In this document: piece after piece, positions 17,051 to 26,279 of the stretch | Position numbering within the stretch: the first letter of the stretch is position 1 | How the letters are laid out: every line of letters starts with the position of its first letter | NCBI GenBank assembly: GCA_963696495.1 | Contig: CAVOKJ010000002.1 | Location: 1,426,001 to 1,490,000 of the forward strand | Origin: Bog-756 sp963696495 | GTDB lineage: Bacteria > Actinomycetota > Acidimicrobiia > Acidimicrobiales > RAAP-2 | Length of the DNA stretch: 64,000 nucleotides | Direction of reading: 5' to 3' | Notes under the pieces: generated by a model | Told to the model about the DNA's origin: nothing | The model's input: the letters and a program-made list of their open reading frames with translations, nothing else | Databases searched by the model: none | Program-made: the position numbers and the translations under genes

Positions 17051-19930
17051 TCAGGGGGTCGTGGTGGTGGTCGTGGTGGTCGAGGCCGAGGTCCCGCCGG
17101 TCAGCTGCTGTACCTCTTGGAGGTTCTGCTCGAGGGCGGTGATGTCGGCCTGGTAGTTGCCCAGGTTGCCCGCCTTCAGATCCATCTGCGACTGCGTGTA
17201 TTCGGCCTGCGCCTCGGTCAACAGGGCTCGGACCTGGGGCGACAGTTCCCCGGTCGAGGTTCCCCCCGGGGTGGTGGCCACCGGGGCGGCGAAGAGGGTC
17301 GTGAGGGCGGCACCCAGCGTGTTCCCGATGGCGGCCGGCTGGTTCCCGTAGACGGCGATGACGCGCTGCAGCTCGGGGAACGCGTTGCGCGACGACTGCA
17401 CGTAGAGCGGCTGGATGTACAGCAGCGCGTTGGCGACCGGGATCATCAAGACGTTGCCCAGGAGCACCGAGGATCCGTTCTGGTTGAGGAGCGACACCTC
17501 CTGGGAGACCGCCGAGGTGGCGTCGATCTTGGCCGCGACGATGGAGGGGCCCTGCACCGGCGAGTTCCGGGGTGTGACGAACATCTCCAGCTGGCCGTAG
17601 TGGCCGGGGTCCGATCCGGCGATCATGAACCCCGAGAGGGTCTGGATCTGGCTCTGCGAGGAAACCGGGACGAAGGCGTCGAGGAGACTGAACGACTGTT
17701 GGGTCTGGCCCGGTATCTTCAGCACCTGGTAGATCGGCGCCATCCGCACGAGCTGGCCGGTCGACACCTCCTCCCCCTGGGCGTTGGTGGTCAACGTCGT
17801 CTGCAGGGCCTGGGACGGGGAGCCCGACCCCGGTGAGGGGGAGAGCGTCCATGCATCGGCCGCGCTGTAGAAGCTCTGGGCGTTGGTGATGTGGTAGCGG
17901 CCGTACATGGTGGCCTGCACGGTGAAGATGTCCTCGGGGTACCGGATGTGGGCCTTCAGCTCGGAGCTCATCTTCGACGCCGGGGTGAACATGTGGGGGA
18001 AGGCCTTCTCATAGGTCTCGATGATCGGGTCCTTCGGGTCCATCACGTAGAAGGTCATCTTGCCGGTGTAGGCGTTGATCAGGACCTTGACCGAGTTGCG
18101 CACATAGTTGAAGTTCTGGTTCAGCCCGCTGCCCGACGGGAGGGCGCCGGTGTTGGCGTTCTGCGAGTAGGGGTAGTTGTCGGTGGTCGTGTAGGCGTCC
18201 TGCACCCAGTTGATCTGCCCGTTCAGCAGCACCGGGTAGGGATCGGCGTCGAGGCTCAGGAACGGAGCGGCCTTGGACACGCGGGCCTGCACGCCCCGGT
18301 CGAACATCAGCCGTGAGTTGCTGGTGATCTGGTTGGAGATGATCAGGTTGAGGTCGCTGAATCGGATGGCGAACAGGGCCTGGTCGAAGAAGTTGGACAG
18401 CTGGACCCCGCCGTCGCCGGAGTAGTGGGACTCCACGTTGGTCCCGTTGCTCAACTGGTAGTTGATCTCGAGCTGCTTGGTGTTCGCCACCACATAGCCC
18501 GAGTTGTTGAGTCCGAAGTAGACCGACGGCTGGGTGACGGTCGGAAGCCCGCTGTTGGAGACCGGTGGCACGTCGCTCACGGCGAACTGCGGGTCGCCGT
18601 TGACCGTCTCGACGTTGGCCGGCGACACGATCATCCCGTAGCCGTGCGTGTACTGGAGCGTGGTGTTCACCCACGACGTGGACGGCAGGTCGCTGTCGTT
18701 GATCTCCCGTACCCCGACGACCACCGGTGTCTCGAGGCCGTTGACCTTGTAGCGATCGACGGCCAGCGTGTTGAACTGGTAGTAGGACCGGATGTCCTGC
18801 AGTTTGTCGTAGGTGGGCTGGGTCTGGGTCGGGTCCCACAAGCGGACGTTGGCCAAGGTGTCGCTGTTGGCCGTGAGCTCCGGGGCGGTGAGATTGGACG
18901 AGGCCGGGTACTCGCTGCTCGCCACCGTGTCGAGGCCGAAGGCGTCCCGGGTGGCGTTGATGTTCCGCTGGATGTAAGGCGCCTCGAGGGTGTTCTGGGC
19001 CGGGTTGACCTTGAGGGCCTGGACTGCGGCCGGGTAGATGGTGCCGGCGGTCAGGGCGACCAGGAACCACAGCCCCACCCCGAGGATGGGGAGCGCCCAC
19101 CCCTGGCGCCTGATGTTGTAGATGAGCAGCACGGCGGCGGCCAGCGACACCAGGATCAGCAGTTCGAGGGCGGGGAGGCGGGCGTGCACATCGGTGTAGC
19201 CGGCGCCCTGGACGTAGCCGTTGGTTGAGGTGTCGAGGCTGAACCGGGCCAGGTAGTAGCCCACCGCCTTCACCAGGGCCAGCAGGCCGAGGATGACCGA
19301 GAGGTGGGCCTTCACCGCCGGCCGGACCCTGGGTCGGGAGCCCTGCAGCCGGATCCCGCCGTTCAGGTAGTGGCTGAGCGCCGTCACGATCAGGATGAGG
19401 AACAGGGCGACCAGGGCCCAGTGCACGAGGAACTGCTCGAAGGGGAGGGTGAAGACGTAGTAGCCGACGTTCCGGTGGAACTGCGGGTCGGTCGTCGGGA
19501 ACGGTGTGCTGTTCTCGAAGAGGATCCAGTTGTTCCACTGCCCGATGGCCTGGGATCCGACGATGAGCGACAGCACGGTGACGACGGCGACGCGCAGCCA
19601 GCGGGAGTACGGGCCGATCACCTCCTGGTACCGCTTGACGAACTCGTCCTCCGCATCGAGTGACGGGCCCTTCGGCGCCAGCCGCTCGGCCACCAGCAGG
19701 CTCGCCAGCAGCCCGACCGCGAAGATGGCGGCGAAGACCACCATGAGCCCGACCTTGGTCTCGAACAGCTTGAGCCAGACCGAGTGGAGGTTGACCGACG
19801 AGAACCACAGCGCGTCGGTATAGAAGATGGCGAACGTCTTCAGGAAGGCGAAGAGGATGATCAGCACGATCACCAGGGCGATGATCCAGCGGCGCCGGCG
19901 GCGCGTGGCCGGACGCGGAGCCTGAGGCAT
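17051..19930 (-). CDS. UPF0182 family membrane protein
   Basis: 959 residues. About seven TM helices lie in the first 330 (for example WIIALVIVLIILFAFLKTFA). A large extracytoplasmic region with the family's conserved stretches (RYPEDIFTVQATMYGRYHIT, LNPAQNTLEAPYIQRNI-like) follows, then a short Thr-rich tail (ASTTTTTTTTP). The function of UPF0182 is unknown. In Mycobacterium tuberculosis the homologue Rv3193c lies beside the PDZ/Lon-like Rv3194c, and the same pairing is seen here with one extra gene between. I chose the ATG at 19930 because the basic TM N-terminus (RPATRRRRRW) follows directly. The frame is open upstream into the DivIVA gene. Confidence 0.92.
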   Translation of the reverse strand: MPQAPRPATRRRRRWIIALVIVLIILFAFLKTFAIFYTDALWFSSVNLHSVWLKLFETKVGLMVVFAAIFAVGLLASLLVAERLAPKGPSLDAEDEFVKRYQEVIGPYSRWLRVAVVTVLSLIVGSQAIGQWNNWILFENSTPFPTTDPQFHRNVGYYVFTLPFEQFLVHWALVALFLILIVTALSHYLNGGIRLQGSRPRVRPAVKAHLSVILGLLALVKAVGYYLARFSLDTSTNGYVQGAGYTDVHARLPALELLILVSLAAAVLLIYNIRRQGWALPILGVGLWFLVALTAGTIYPAAVQALKVNPAQNTLEAPYIQRNINATRDAFGLDTVASSEYPASSNLTAPELTANSDTLANVRLWDPTQTQPTYDKLQDIRSYYQFNTLAVDRYKVNGLETPVVVGVREINDSDLPSTSWVNTTLQYTHGYGMIVSPANVETVNGDPQFAVSDVPPVSNSGLPTVTQPSVYFGLNNSGYVVANTKQLEINYQLSNGTNVESHYSGDGGVQLSNFFDQALFAIRFSDLNLIISNQITSNSRLMFDRGVQARVSKAAPFLSLDADPYPVLLNGQINWVQDAYTTTDNYPYSQNANTGALPSGSGLNQNFNYVRNSVKVLINAYTGKMTFYVMDPKDPIIETYEKAFPHMFTPASKMSSELKAHIRYPEDIFTVQATMYGRYHITNAQSFYSAADAWTLSPSPGSGSPSQALQTTLTTNAQGEEVSTGQLVRMAPIYQVLKIPGQTQQSFSLLDAFVPVSSQSQIQTLSGFMIAGSDPGHYGQLEMFVTPRNSPVQGPSIVAAKIDATSAVSQEVSLLNQNGSSVLLGNVLMIPVANALLYIQPLYVQSSRNAFPELQRVIAVYGNQPAAIGNTLGAALTTLFAAPVATTPGGTSTGELSPQVRALLTEAQAEYTQSQMDLKAGNLGNYQADITALEQNLQEVQQLTGGTSASTTTTTTTTP

Positions 19931-19959
19931 GTCAGTCGGGGGACGCACGGGAATGCAGC

Positions 19960-21822
19960 CTAGGTGGCCGAGACGGCCAGCAGGCACCGGCACCCGGGGT
20001 GCGCCGGTGGGTGCCGGTGGCCGGTCGGGAACTCCTCGCCGGGGAGGAGGCTCCCGTTCAATCCGTTGTCCTCGCAGTCGGGGCAGGGAGCATCCCCGGC
20101 GTCGGAGACGGCCACCCATTCGAGGCGGGTGGACTTGTCCCCGCCGGCGGCGGCGATCGTGGCCACCGAAAAGGCCGCCACCACGTGATCTCCCGCCAGC
20201 CGCTCGATCCGCTCGCCCTTCCACTCCCGGAAGGCCGAGCCGACGTGGTCGGCCACCACCGACTCCTCGGCGTCATCCAGACCCTCACCGCCGGACAGCC
20301 GGCGCCGCAGCGGGCCGACGACCGACTCGGCGAGCTCGTGGCCGATGCCCAGGAGGGCGTCGGTCCCCGGCGGCGCCGACGCACCGGTTCCGGCGAAGGT
20401 GACCCCGGCCTCCGCCGCCTCCTCCAGCGCGGGCAGGGCGGCGGTGGCATAGGAGTCCAGGTGCTCCGTCTGGTCGGGGAGCAGGTCGGTCGACCAGTGG
20501 AACCCCTTGGAGCGCAGGGCATCGAGCAGCTCGTTCTGGTTGTCCTGGAGGGTCCGCTTGAGCCGGCGGGCCAGCGCCTTCACGATCGGGTCGATCAACT
20601 GGTCCCGACGGACGGCCAGGGGGTCACGCTCGTCGGGTGGCCCGCCGTCGTCCTCGTCCCCGGCCGCCTGCGCCTCCTCGGCGCCGGACCCGGGTTTCCC
20701 CCCCGGCGCCGCCGTGCCGGACGAGGTGCCGCCGCCACCGGGGGGCGGCTCGGTATCCCCGTCCGCCGGCGGCGAGCTGGCGGCGCGGAGCTTGGCGAAC
20801 AGGGCGTCGACGGACTCGCCGGCCACCTCCGGCTCTTTGACCGGAGCGGCTCCGCCGGCCTCCCCCTCGACGGTGGCATCCGGTCCCCCGTCGGCGGGGA
20901 CCTCGGCCCCGTCGACCTCGACCACCTCGACCACGTCGACCACGGCACCCACCGGTGACCCGGACCCGCCCGCCGGCTCGGCGGCCCGGGCGCGACCGGC
21001 GGCCGCCTCCGCCTCCTCGGCGAGCAGTTCGGAGGCCAGCTCCTCGGGCGAACCGTCCTCGGTGCGGGCTGCCGCATCCCGACCGGCGGCCTCGGCGGCC
21101 AAGCGGGCGTTGTCCTCGGCGGCGAAGAGATCGTCGGCGATCACGTCGATGGAACGGCGCACGTCCTGGACGGTCTCCGCCAATCGCTCACGCCCGGCAC
21201 GGAGCTGTTCGATCTGGGCGTGCAGCACCTTGCGCCGCTTGGCCAGGTCGGACAGCACACGGGCCCGAAGGCCCTGTGCCTCGTCGACCATCGACCGGCA
21301 CTGCTCGCGCGCCTGGGACAGCAGCTCCTCGGCCTCGCTGCGGGCCGTCTCGAGTGCCGCAACCACCTGCTCGTTGGTCTGATCGCGCAACTCGTCGGCG
21401 GCCGCCTCGGCCGCCGAGGTCCGCTCCTCCAGGGCCGCCTCTGTCGTGGCCCGGTGCTGGTCGATCTCCTCACGGGTCTCGGTGAGGAGCCGAGCGGCCT
21501 CGGCCTCGGCGTTGGCGACCATCTCCGCCGCCACCTCGTGTGCACTGTGCAGCACGCGGGCCGTCTCGGTCCCGAGGGCGGAGGTCAGCGTGGGCTCGTC
21601 GAGCACGGGGTGTTCGGCCCGGTGTTCGGCGTCGGCCAGCTCCTTCAGCAGCTCCTGCTCGCGCTCGGCGACCGTTCGCAATCCGGCGGCGATCGACTCC
21701 AGATAGGCCCGGACCTCGTTGGGGTCGAAGCCCCGACGCACCGACCCGAAGGTGTGCCGGGCCACGTCGTCCGGAGCGAGACGGAGGGAAGACGTGATGG
21801 ACACCGGTCGATCCTCGGGCAT
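19960..21822 (-). CDS. DivIVA-domain protein fused to a phage MuF/SPP1-gp7-like C-terminal domain
   Basis: 620 residues. Positions 10-60 are a DivIVA-type N-terminus (ARHTFGSVRRGFDPNEVRAY). Residues 60-250 form a long Glu/Ala-rich coiled coil. A disordered Pro/Gly/acidic linker runs to about 400. The last 180 residues look like the C-terminal domain of phage minor head proteins: GERIERLAGDHVVAAFSVAT, LEWVAVSDAGDAPCPDC, then HPPAHPGCRC, giving candidate metal ligands C580, C583, H602, H604, H608, C611 and C613. DivIVA parts usually sense curved membrane at poles or septa. The role of the second domain is unknown. The gene sits between ylbL-like and UPF0182 genes with gaps of 36 and 29 bp. Confidence 0.8.
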   Translation of the reverse strand: MPEDRPVSITSSLRLAPDDVARHTFGSVRRGFDPNEVRAYLESIAAGLRTVAEREQELLKELADAEHRAEHPVLDEPTLTSALGTETARVLHSAHEVAAEMVANAEAEAARLLTETREEIDQHRATTEAALEERTSAAEAAADELRDQTNEQVVAALETARSEAEELLSQAREQCRSMVDEAQGLRARVLSDLAKRRKVLHAQIEQLRAGRERLAETVQDVRRSIDVIADDLFAAEDNARLAAEAAGRDAAARTEDGSPEELASELLAEEAEAAAGRARAAEPAGGSGSPVGAVVDVVEVVEVDGAEVPADGGPDATVEGEAGGAAPVKEPEVAGESVDALFAKLRAASSPPADGDTEPPPGGGGTSSGTAAPGGKPGSGAEEAQAAGDEDDGGPPDERDPLAVRRDQLIDPIVKALARRLKRTLQDNQNELLDALRSKGFHWSTDLLPDQTEHLDSYATAALPALEEAAEAGVTFAGTGASAPPGTDALLGIGHELAESVVGPLRRRLSGGEGLDDAEESVVADHVGSAFREWKGERIERLAGDHVVAAFSVATIAAAGGDKSTRLEWVAVSDAGDAPCPDCEDNGLNGSLLPGEEFPTGHRHPPAHPGCRCLLAVSAT

Positions 21823-21858
21823 GGCCGAGAGCCTACGACGATGGCTGCCCGAATCCTG

Positions 21859-23133
21859 TCATCCCGCCGAGCCCGCCGGGGTGCTCGAGGTCGGGGTGGG
21901 CGACGACGCCGCCGGTGGTGGTGGCACCGATCCACCGTGGGCGGCGAGGACCGCCAGGGCCTGGTCGAGAGTGGCGACCGCATAGATCTTCAGCCCCGGT
22001 CGGTCCTGGGACATGGCGTTCTTGTACTCCTGTGGCGGCACCAGGAAGATCGTCGCACCGGCTCGCTCCACCGCCACGGTCTTCTGGGGGACGCCACCGA
22101 CGTCACCGACGTCACCCTCGGCATCGATGGTCCCGGTGGCGGCGACCGTGCGGCCCCCGGTCACCGAGCCGTTGTCCAGCGCATCGATGACACCGAGGGT
22201 CATAGCCAGTCCGGCGGACGGCCCACCGATGTTGGTGACGTCGATGGAGACCGGGAACGGATAGGTGAAGTCGACCTGGTCCTCGGTGTCGATCCCGAGG
22301 TCCAGCGAGGCCGTCTGTGTGGGACTGAGCTGGACCTTCGTGTTCCGGAGGGTGATCCGCTCGGGGGCCGGGGGCGCCGTGCCGCCCTTCCGCACCGTGA
22401 GGGTGATGGTCTCCCCGGAGTGGTAGGTGGCGAGCGTCCGGGTGAGGTCGGTCGCCGTCGGGGTGGCTTTGCCGTCGACGGCGGTGATGACGTCGGCGAC
22501 GTTGAGCACCCCGTCCGCCGGGGTGCCCGGGAAGACGCCGAAGACGACGGCTCCCGACGGGGTGGCAGTCACCGGGTAGCCGAGACGCCTCAGGGCGGCG
22601 GCCTTGGCGGCCGACTCGGCCTGGGACATCTCGAGGGCGCCCTGGGCGTTCAGCTGCGCCGGGGGTGTGCCGCCGGTGACGTCCTCCACCTGTTCGAGGG
22701 CGGTATCGCTCTGCAGCTTGAAGTACAGGTACGAGAGAGCGGTAACCCGGCCGATCTCGACGTCGGTGAGCAGGACCGGATGGTGCACGGGATGCGACTT
22801 GTCGGGCGGCACGGTGATGAACTGCTGGACCGACTGCGCCGTGCCGGGCTCCAGGGCGTAGTAGTTGAGGTTGATGCGCGAGGCGACCGCCACGGCCACG
22901 GCCACGGTGATGATCAGCACCCACGGCCAGCGGCGCCCTCGGCGGCGCTGCTGCGGTGGTGTGGCCTCACCCGGGTGACCGGGCGCCGTCGACGGGGCTC
23001 CGCCCGGGCCGGCCGGGCCGTCGGTCCTCCGGGGCATCCCGGCGATCCCCGCCGTGGTGGCCCCGGACCCGTCGGGAAGCCCCGGGCCGGCCGTGGGCGC
23101 CGGTGCGGTCGTGGGGTCGTGGTCCTCGGTCAT
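21859..23133 (-). CDS. YlbL-type membrane-anchored PDZ/Lon-like protease
   Basis: 424 residues: cytoplasmic Pro/Gly-rich N-terminus, one TM helix (WPWVLIITVAVAVAVASRI), then an extracytoplasmic part with a PDZ domain (SGAVVFGVFPGTPADGVLNV, around 205-290) and an S16/Lon-type protease domain. The catalytic Ser lies in GGPSAGLAMTLGVIDAL and the Lys in GGVPQKTVAVERAGA, so the dyad is intact. Homologues include B. subtilis YlbL and M. tuberculosis Rv3194c, envelope proteases with poorly defined substrates. It heads the operon with the DivIVA fusion and UPF0182 genes. Its start codon is only 12 bp from that of the divergent HEAT-repeat gene. Confidence 0.9.
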   Translation of the reverse strand: MTEDHDPTTAPAPTAGPGLPDGSGATTAGIAGMPRRTDGPAGPGGAPSTAPGHPGEATPPQQRRRGRRWPWVLIITVAVAVAVASRINLNYYALEPGTAQSVQQFITVPPDKSHPVHHPVLLTDVEIGRVTALSYLYFKLQSDTALEQVEDVTGGTPPAQLNAQGALEMSQAESAAKAAALRRLGYPVTATPSGAVVFGVFPGTPADGVLNVADVITAVDGKATPTATDLTRTLATYHSGETITLTVRKGGTAPPAPERITLRNTKVQLSPTQTASLDLGIDTEDQVDFTYPFPVSIDVTNIGGPSAGLAMTLGVIDALDNGSVTGGRTVAATGTIDAEGDVGDVGGVPQKTVAVERAGATIFLVPPQEYKNAMSQDRPGLKIYAVATLDQALAVLAAHGGSVPPPPAASSPTPTSSTPAGSAG

Positions 23134-23145
23134 AGTGGTGAGGTG

Positions 23146-23823
23146 ATGGCTCCTGCATCGTCGGATCCGCCCGGCACTCCGGATATCGCCGGCAGCACCG
23201 TGTCGAAGCCTGCCACGGAACAACCGGCGGGAAGCGTCACCGAACGGCGGCGGACGGTCGCGGTGGCGGGACACGTCGGCGACCGCGCTGCCGCGGTGGC
23301 GGGCCTGTCGGACGACGACGCATCGGTGCGGGTCACCGCCCTCGGCGCGCTCGATCGGCTCGGGGCGCTGCGTGACGACGTGCTGACGCTCTACCTGGCC
23401 GATCCCGAGCCGTCCGTGCGCCGACGGGCCTGCGAACTGTCGGCGACCCGTCCCACCGTTCCGATGGTGACGGCCCTCGACGATCCCGATCCCTCGGTGG
23501 TGGAGATGGCGGCCTGGGCGCTCGGGGAGCGGAGGGAGCGGGAGGCCGTCCCTCGGCTGGCCGGCCTGGCACCGGCCGGAACGGGGCACGCCGACCCCCT
23601 CTGCCGCGAGGCGGCGGTCGCCGCGCTGGGGGCGATCGGCGACCCGGCGGGACTGCCGGCCGTCCTCGGTGCACTCGACGACAAGCCCGCCGTCAGGCGC
23701 CGCGCCGCCGTGGCCCTCGCCGCCTTCGAGGGGCCCGCGGTCGAGGCCGCCCTGCGACGTTGCCTGGACGACCGCGACTGGCAGGTCCGCCAGGTGGCCG
23801 AGGACCTGCTCTCGGTGGAGTGA
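23146..23823 (+). CDS. HEAT-repeat protein
   Basis: A 225-residue soluble protein made of about five HEAT/PBS-lyase-like helical repeats, such as AVAGLSDDDASVRVTALGAL, DPSVVEMAAWALGERREREA and DKPAVRRRAAVALAAFEG. These repeats are scaffolds for protein-protein contact. No enzyme motif is present. It is divergent from ylbL with almost no intergenic space and converges on mreB with a 4-bp gap. The start ATG at 23146 has GAGGTG directly before it. The partner protein is unknown. Confidence 0.8.
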   Translation: MAPASSDPPGTPDIAGSTVSKPATEQPAGSVTERRRTVAVAGHVGDRAAAVAGLSDDDASVRVTALGALDRLGALRDDVLTLYLADPEPSVRRRACELSATRPTVPMVTALDDPDPSVVEMAAWALGERREREAVPRLAGLAPAGTGHADPLCREAAVAALGAIGDPAGLPAVLGALDDKPAVRRRAAVALAAFEGPAVEAALRRCLDDRDWQVRQVAEDLLSVE

Positions 23824-23827
23824 GCGC

Positions 23828-24841
23828 TCAGCTCTCGGCGGCGGCGAAGATCGGGCGCAGGCTGTCGAAGGAGTCGAGGCAGAGCCCGGCGCCCTGCACC
23901 ACACACTCGAGGGGGGTCGCCACCAGGTGCACCGGCACCTCGGTCTCGTCGGCCAGCCGGTTGGCCAGGCCCCGCAGGAGGGCTCCCCCACCGACCAGGT
24001 GGATCCCTTCGTAGATGATGTCCTGGGCCAGCTCGGGTGGCGACTCCCCCAGGCACTCGACCACGGTGGCCACGATCTGGTCGACCAGGTCGCGAAGGGC
24101 GAACCGCACCTCCTCGGGGGAGATCACCACCGTCTTCGGGAGCCCGGTCGTGATCTCGCGCCCCCGCACCTCGGCCTTCACCTCGTCGGCATACGGGAGG
24201 GCCGAGCCGATGGCCATCTTCAGCTCCTCCCCCGTGCGTTCCCCGATGGCGATGCCGTGCTCGTGGCGTATGTACTGCTGGATGGCGGCATCCATGTCGA
24301 AGCCGCCGCAGCGGATGGCGTGGGAGGCGACGACCCCGCCGAGGGAGATGACCGCCGTCTCGGTGGTCCCCCCGCCCACGTCGACCACCATGTTGCCCAC
24401 CGGCTCGTGGATGTCGAGTCCCGCCCCGATGGCGGCGGCCATGGGCTGCTCGATCAGGTGGGCGGCCGACGCACCGGCCCGACGGGCCGCCTCCTTGACG
24501 GCTCGACGCTCGACCGACGTGATGGCCGACGGCACGCAGATCAGCACCCGCGGGCGGTTGAACTTGGTGATGCCCGCCCGTCGGAGGAGGAGCCTGATCA
24601 TCCGCTCCGTGATGTCGAAGTCGGTGATGGCGCCCTCACGCAACGGTCGGACGGCCACGATGTAGCCCGGGGTCCGGCCGATCATCTTCCACGCCTCGTT
24701 GCCCACGGCCAGGACTTCGTGGGTCCTGGTGTTGAGGGCGATGACCGTCGGCTGGTTCAGCACGATTCCCCTGCCCTTGGCGAAAACGAGGGTGTTGGCC
24801 GTGCCGAGGTCGATCGCAAGGTCCCGGGCCACGGGGATCAT
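23828..24841 (-). CDS. mreB: Rod-shape actin MreB
   Basis: 337 residues with the actin-fold nucleotide-binding motifs of MreB: phosphate-1 DLGTANTLVFAKGRGI, phosphate-2 VVDVGGGTTETAVISLGG, and adenosine loop IHLVGGGALLRGLANRLADE. MreB forms membrane-associated filaments that guide lateral wall synthesis. mreC, mreD, rodA and pbp2 are not nearby, so this is a lone copy (or the Mre operon lies elsewhere). The gene converges with the HEAT-repeat gene, and its start is 112 bp from the divergent HtrA-like gene. Confidence 0.95.
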   Translation of the reverse strand: MIPVARDLAIDLGTANTLVFAKGRGIVLNQPTVIALNTRTHEVLAVGNEAWKMIGRTPGYIVAVRPLREGAITDFDITERMIRLLLRRAGITKFNRPRVLICVPSAITSVERRAVKEAARRAGASAAHLIEQPMAAAIGAGLDIHEPVGNMVVDVGGGTTETAVISLGGVVASHAIRCGGFDMDAAIQQYIRHEHGIAIGERTGEELKMAIGSALPYADEVKAEVRGREITTGLPKTVVISPEEVRFALRDLVDQIVATVVECLGESPPELAQDIIYEGIHLVGGGALLRGLANRLADETEVPVHLVATPLECVVQGAGLCLDSFDSLRPIFAAAES

Positions 24842-24953
24842 CGTAGGGCCGCCATCTCGGGCGAGAGGATTCCCGGGCGAGACAGGCGCCTCGACGGCGA
24901 TCCCAGCGCCGAGGTGACCTCCCTTTCCCGGTCCTCCTGGGTAGCCTCATGGG

Positions 24954-26270
24954 GTGGACCGCGAGGATCAGGGGGCATCGGGACACGATTCCGATGGAGA
25001 CTGGGCCGGTGACCCTGAGGGCGACGGGCTCCGGGGCTGGATCTCACCCGACGACCGCCTGTGGCGCCACCCCTCCGAGTCCTCGGAGACCGCAACAGGG
25101 TCGGCGACGGTCCCCGCCGGCGGCATGGCCCAGCGTGGGCGTAAGGGAATCTGGTTCATCGGCGGCACCGCCTGCCTGGTGCTGGCACTGGTCGCCACCG
25201 GCCTGCTCGTCGCCACCACGGGTGGGGGCGACGAGGACAGCCTCGGCTCCGGCCGGGGGCCCAGTGGGATGACGGGCACCCCGGCCACCGAGCCCGGCAC
25301 GCCTCCGCTCGGCACGCTCCCGACGATGAAGGTGCTGGCCGCGTCCACGGTGGCGCTCAGGATCACCGGGCCCGGAGGAACCACGGACAGCACGGGACTG
25401 GTGGCGGAGTCGGGCGGCATGATCGTGACCTCGGAGCGGGCGCTGGCTGCCGCCAAGTCGATCACGGTGATCGAGGCCGACGGTACCCACCAGGCCGCCA
25501 CCCTGGTCGCCGTCGACGGGGGATCCGGGCTGGCCGTGATCCAGATCGGGGACGATCTGCCGGCGGCCGACTTCCAGGGGTCCGATCCCTCCGTCGGCAA
25601 GACTGTCGTGGCCATGGCCTTCGACCCGGCCCGCCGCAAGGGCGCCTCGCCCGATGCCCGGCTCTACGCCGGGAAGGTCACCGCCGGCGCGGTGACCGGA
25701 ACGCCGACGACGGCGGACCAGCTGGCCACCATCACCGTGGCCGCACCCCTGTCGAAGTCGGACGTCGGCTGCCCGCTGATCGACAGCCACGGCGAGGTCT
25801 CCGGGCTGTTGGAGTCGGTGGAGCGGGCGGGCACCTCGGTGGTGTCGGTGTTCCTGCCGGCCGACCTGGTCTCCGGCGTCGTCCAGCAACTGATCCGGTT
25901 CGGCCGGGTGGACCACGGCTGGCTGGGTGTCGTGGTCGGCGATGCCGAGCCCGATGTGCCGACCACGGCCACCACCGTGGACCAGCAACTGTCGAACCAG
26001 GCCCCCGACGGTGCCGTCATCGAGTCCGTCGTGCCCGGCAGCCCGGCGGCCGAAGGCGGGCTGGCCACCGGGGACGTCATCACCGGTGTGGACGACGGCG
26101 CCGGCGACGTCCCGATCCACTCGGCCGCCGAGCTCGGCACCGCGCTGTACGCCGACCCCCCGGAGACACCCCTGCAGCTGACCTACCGGGACGCATCGGA
26201 CGAGGTGCTCTCCACATCGGTGATGTTGGCCGACGACGGCGATGCTCCGGTTCTCAGCTCGGCGCCGTAG
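24954..26270 (+). CDS. HtrA-like membrane protein with degenerate protease site and PDZ domain
   Basis: 438 residues: acidic N-terminus, one TM helix (IWFIGGTACLVLALVATGLL, about 66-85), a trypsin-like fold (150-300) and a C-terminal PDZ domain (HGWLGVVVGDAEPD onward). All three catalytic residues are missing when read against HtrA. The TNNHVV position reads TSERAL (His to Arg162), DLAV reads GLAV (Asp to Gly192), and GNSGGPL reads SDVGCPL (Ser to Val271). It is therefore a probable pseudoprotease, perhaps an adaptor that binds peptides by its PDZ domain. It starts with GTG, and the next gene follows 9 bp after its stop. Confidence 0.8.
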   Translation: MDREDQGASGHDSDGDWAGDPEGDGLRGWISPDDRLWRHPSESSETATGSATVPAGGMAQRGRKGIWFIGGTACLVLALVATGLLVATTGGGDEDSLGSGRGPSGMTGTPATEPGTPPLGTLPTMKVLAASTVALRITGPGGTTDSTGLVAESGGMIVTSERALAAAKSITVIEADGTHQAATLVAVDGGSGLAVIQIGDDLPAADFQGSDPSVGKTVVAMAFDPARRKGASPDARLYAGKVTAGAVTGTPTTADQLATITVAAPLSKSDVGCPLIDSHGEVSGLLESVERAGTSVVSVFLPADLVSGVVQQLIRFGRVDHGWLGVVVGDAEPDVPTTATTVDQQLSNQAPDGAVIESVVPGSPAAEGGLATGDVITGVDDGAGDVPIHSAAELGTALYADPPETPLQLTYRDASDEVLSTSVMLADDGDAPVLSSAP

Positions 26271-26279
26271 CATGAGGTG

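Noticed and set aside
21220..23145. Upstream extension of the HEAT-repeat frame
   Set aside because: The frame is open for 640 codons, but this part mirrors the YlbL and DivIVA genes. Only the portion from 23146 has HEAT-repeat character.
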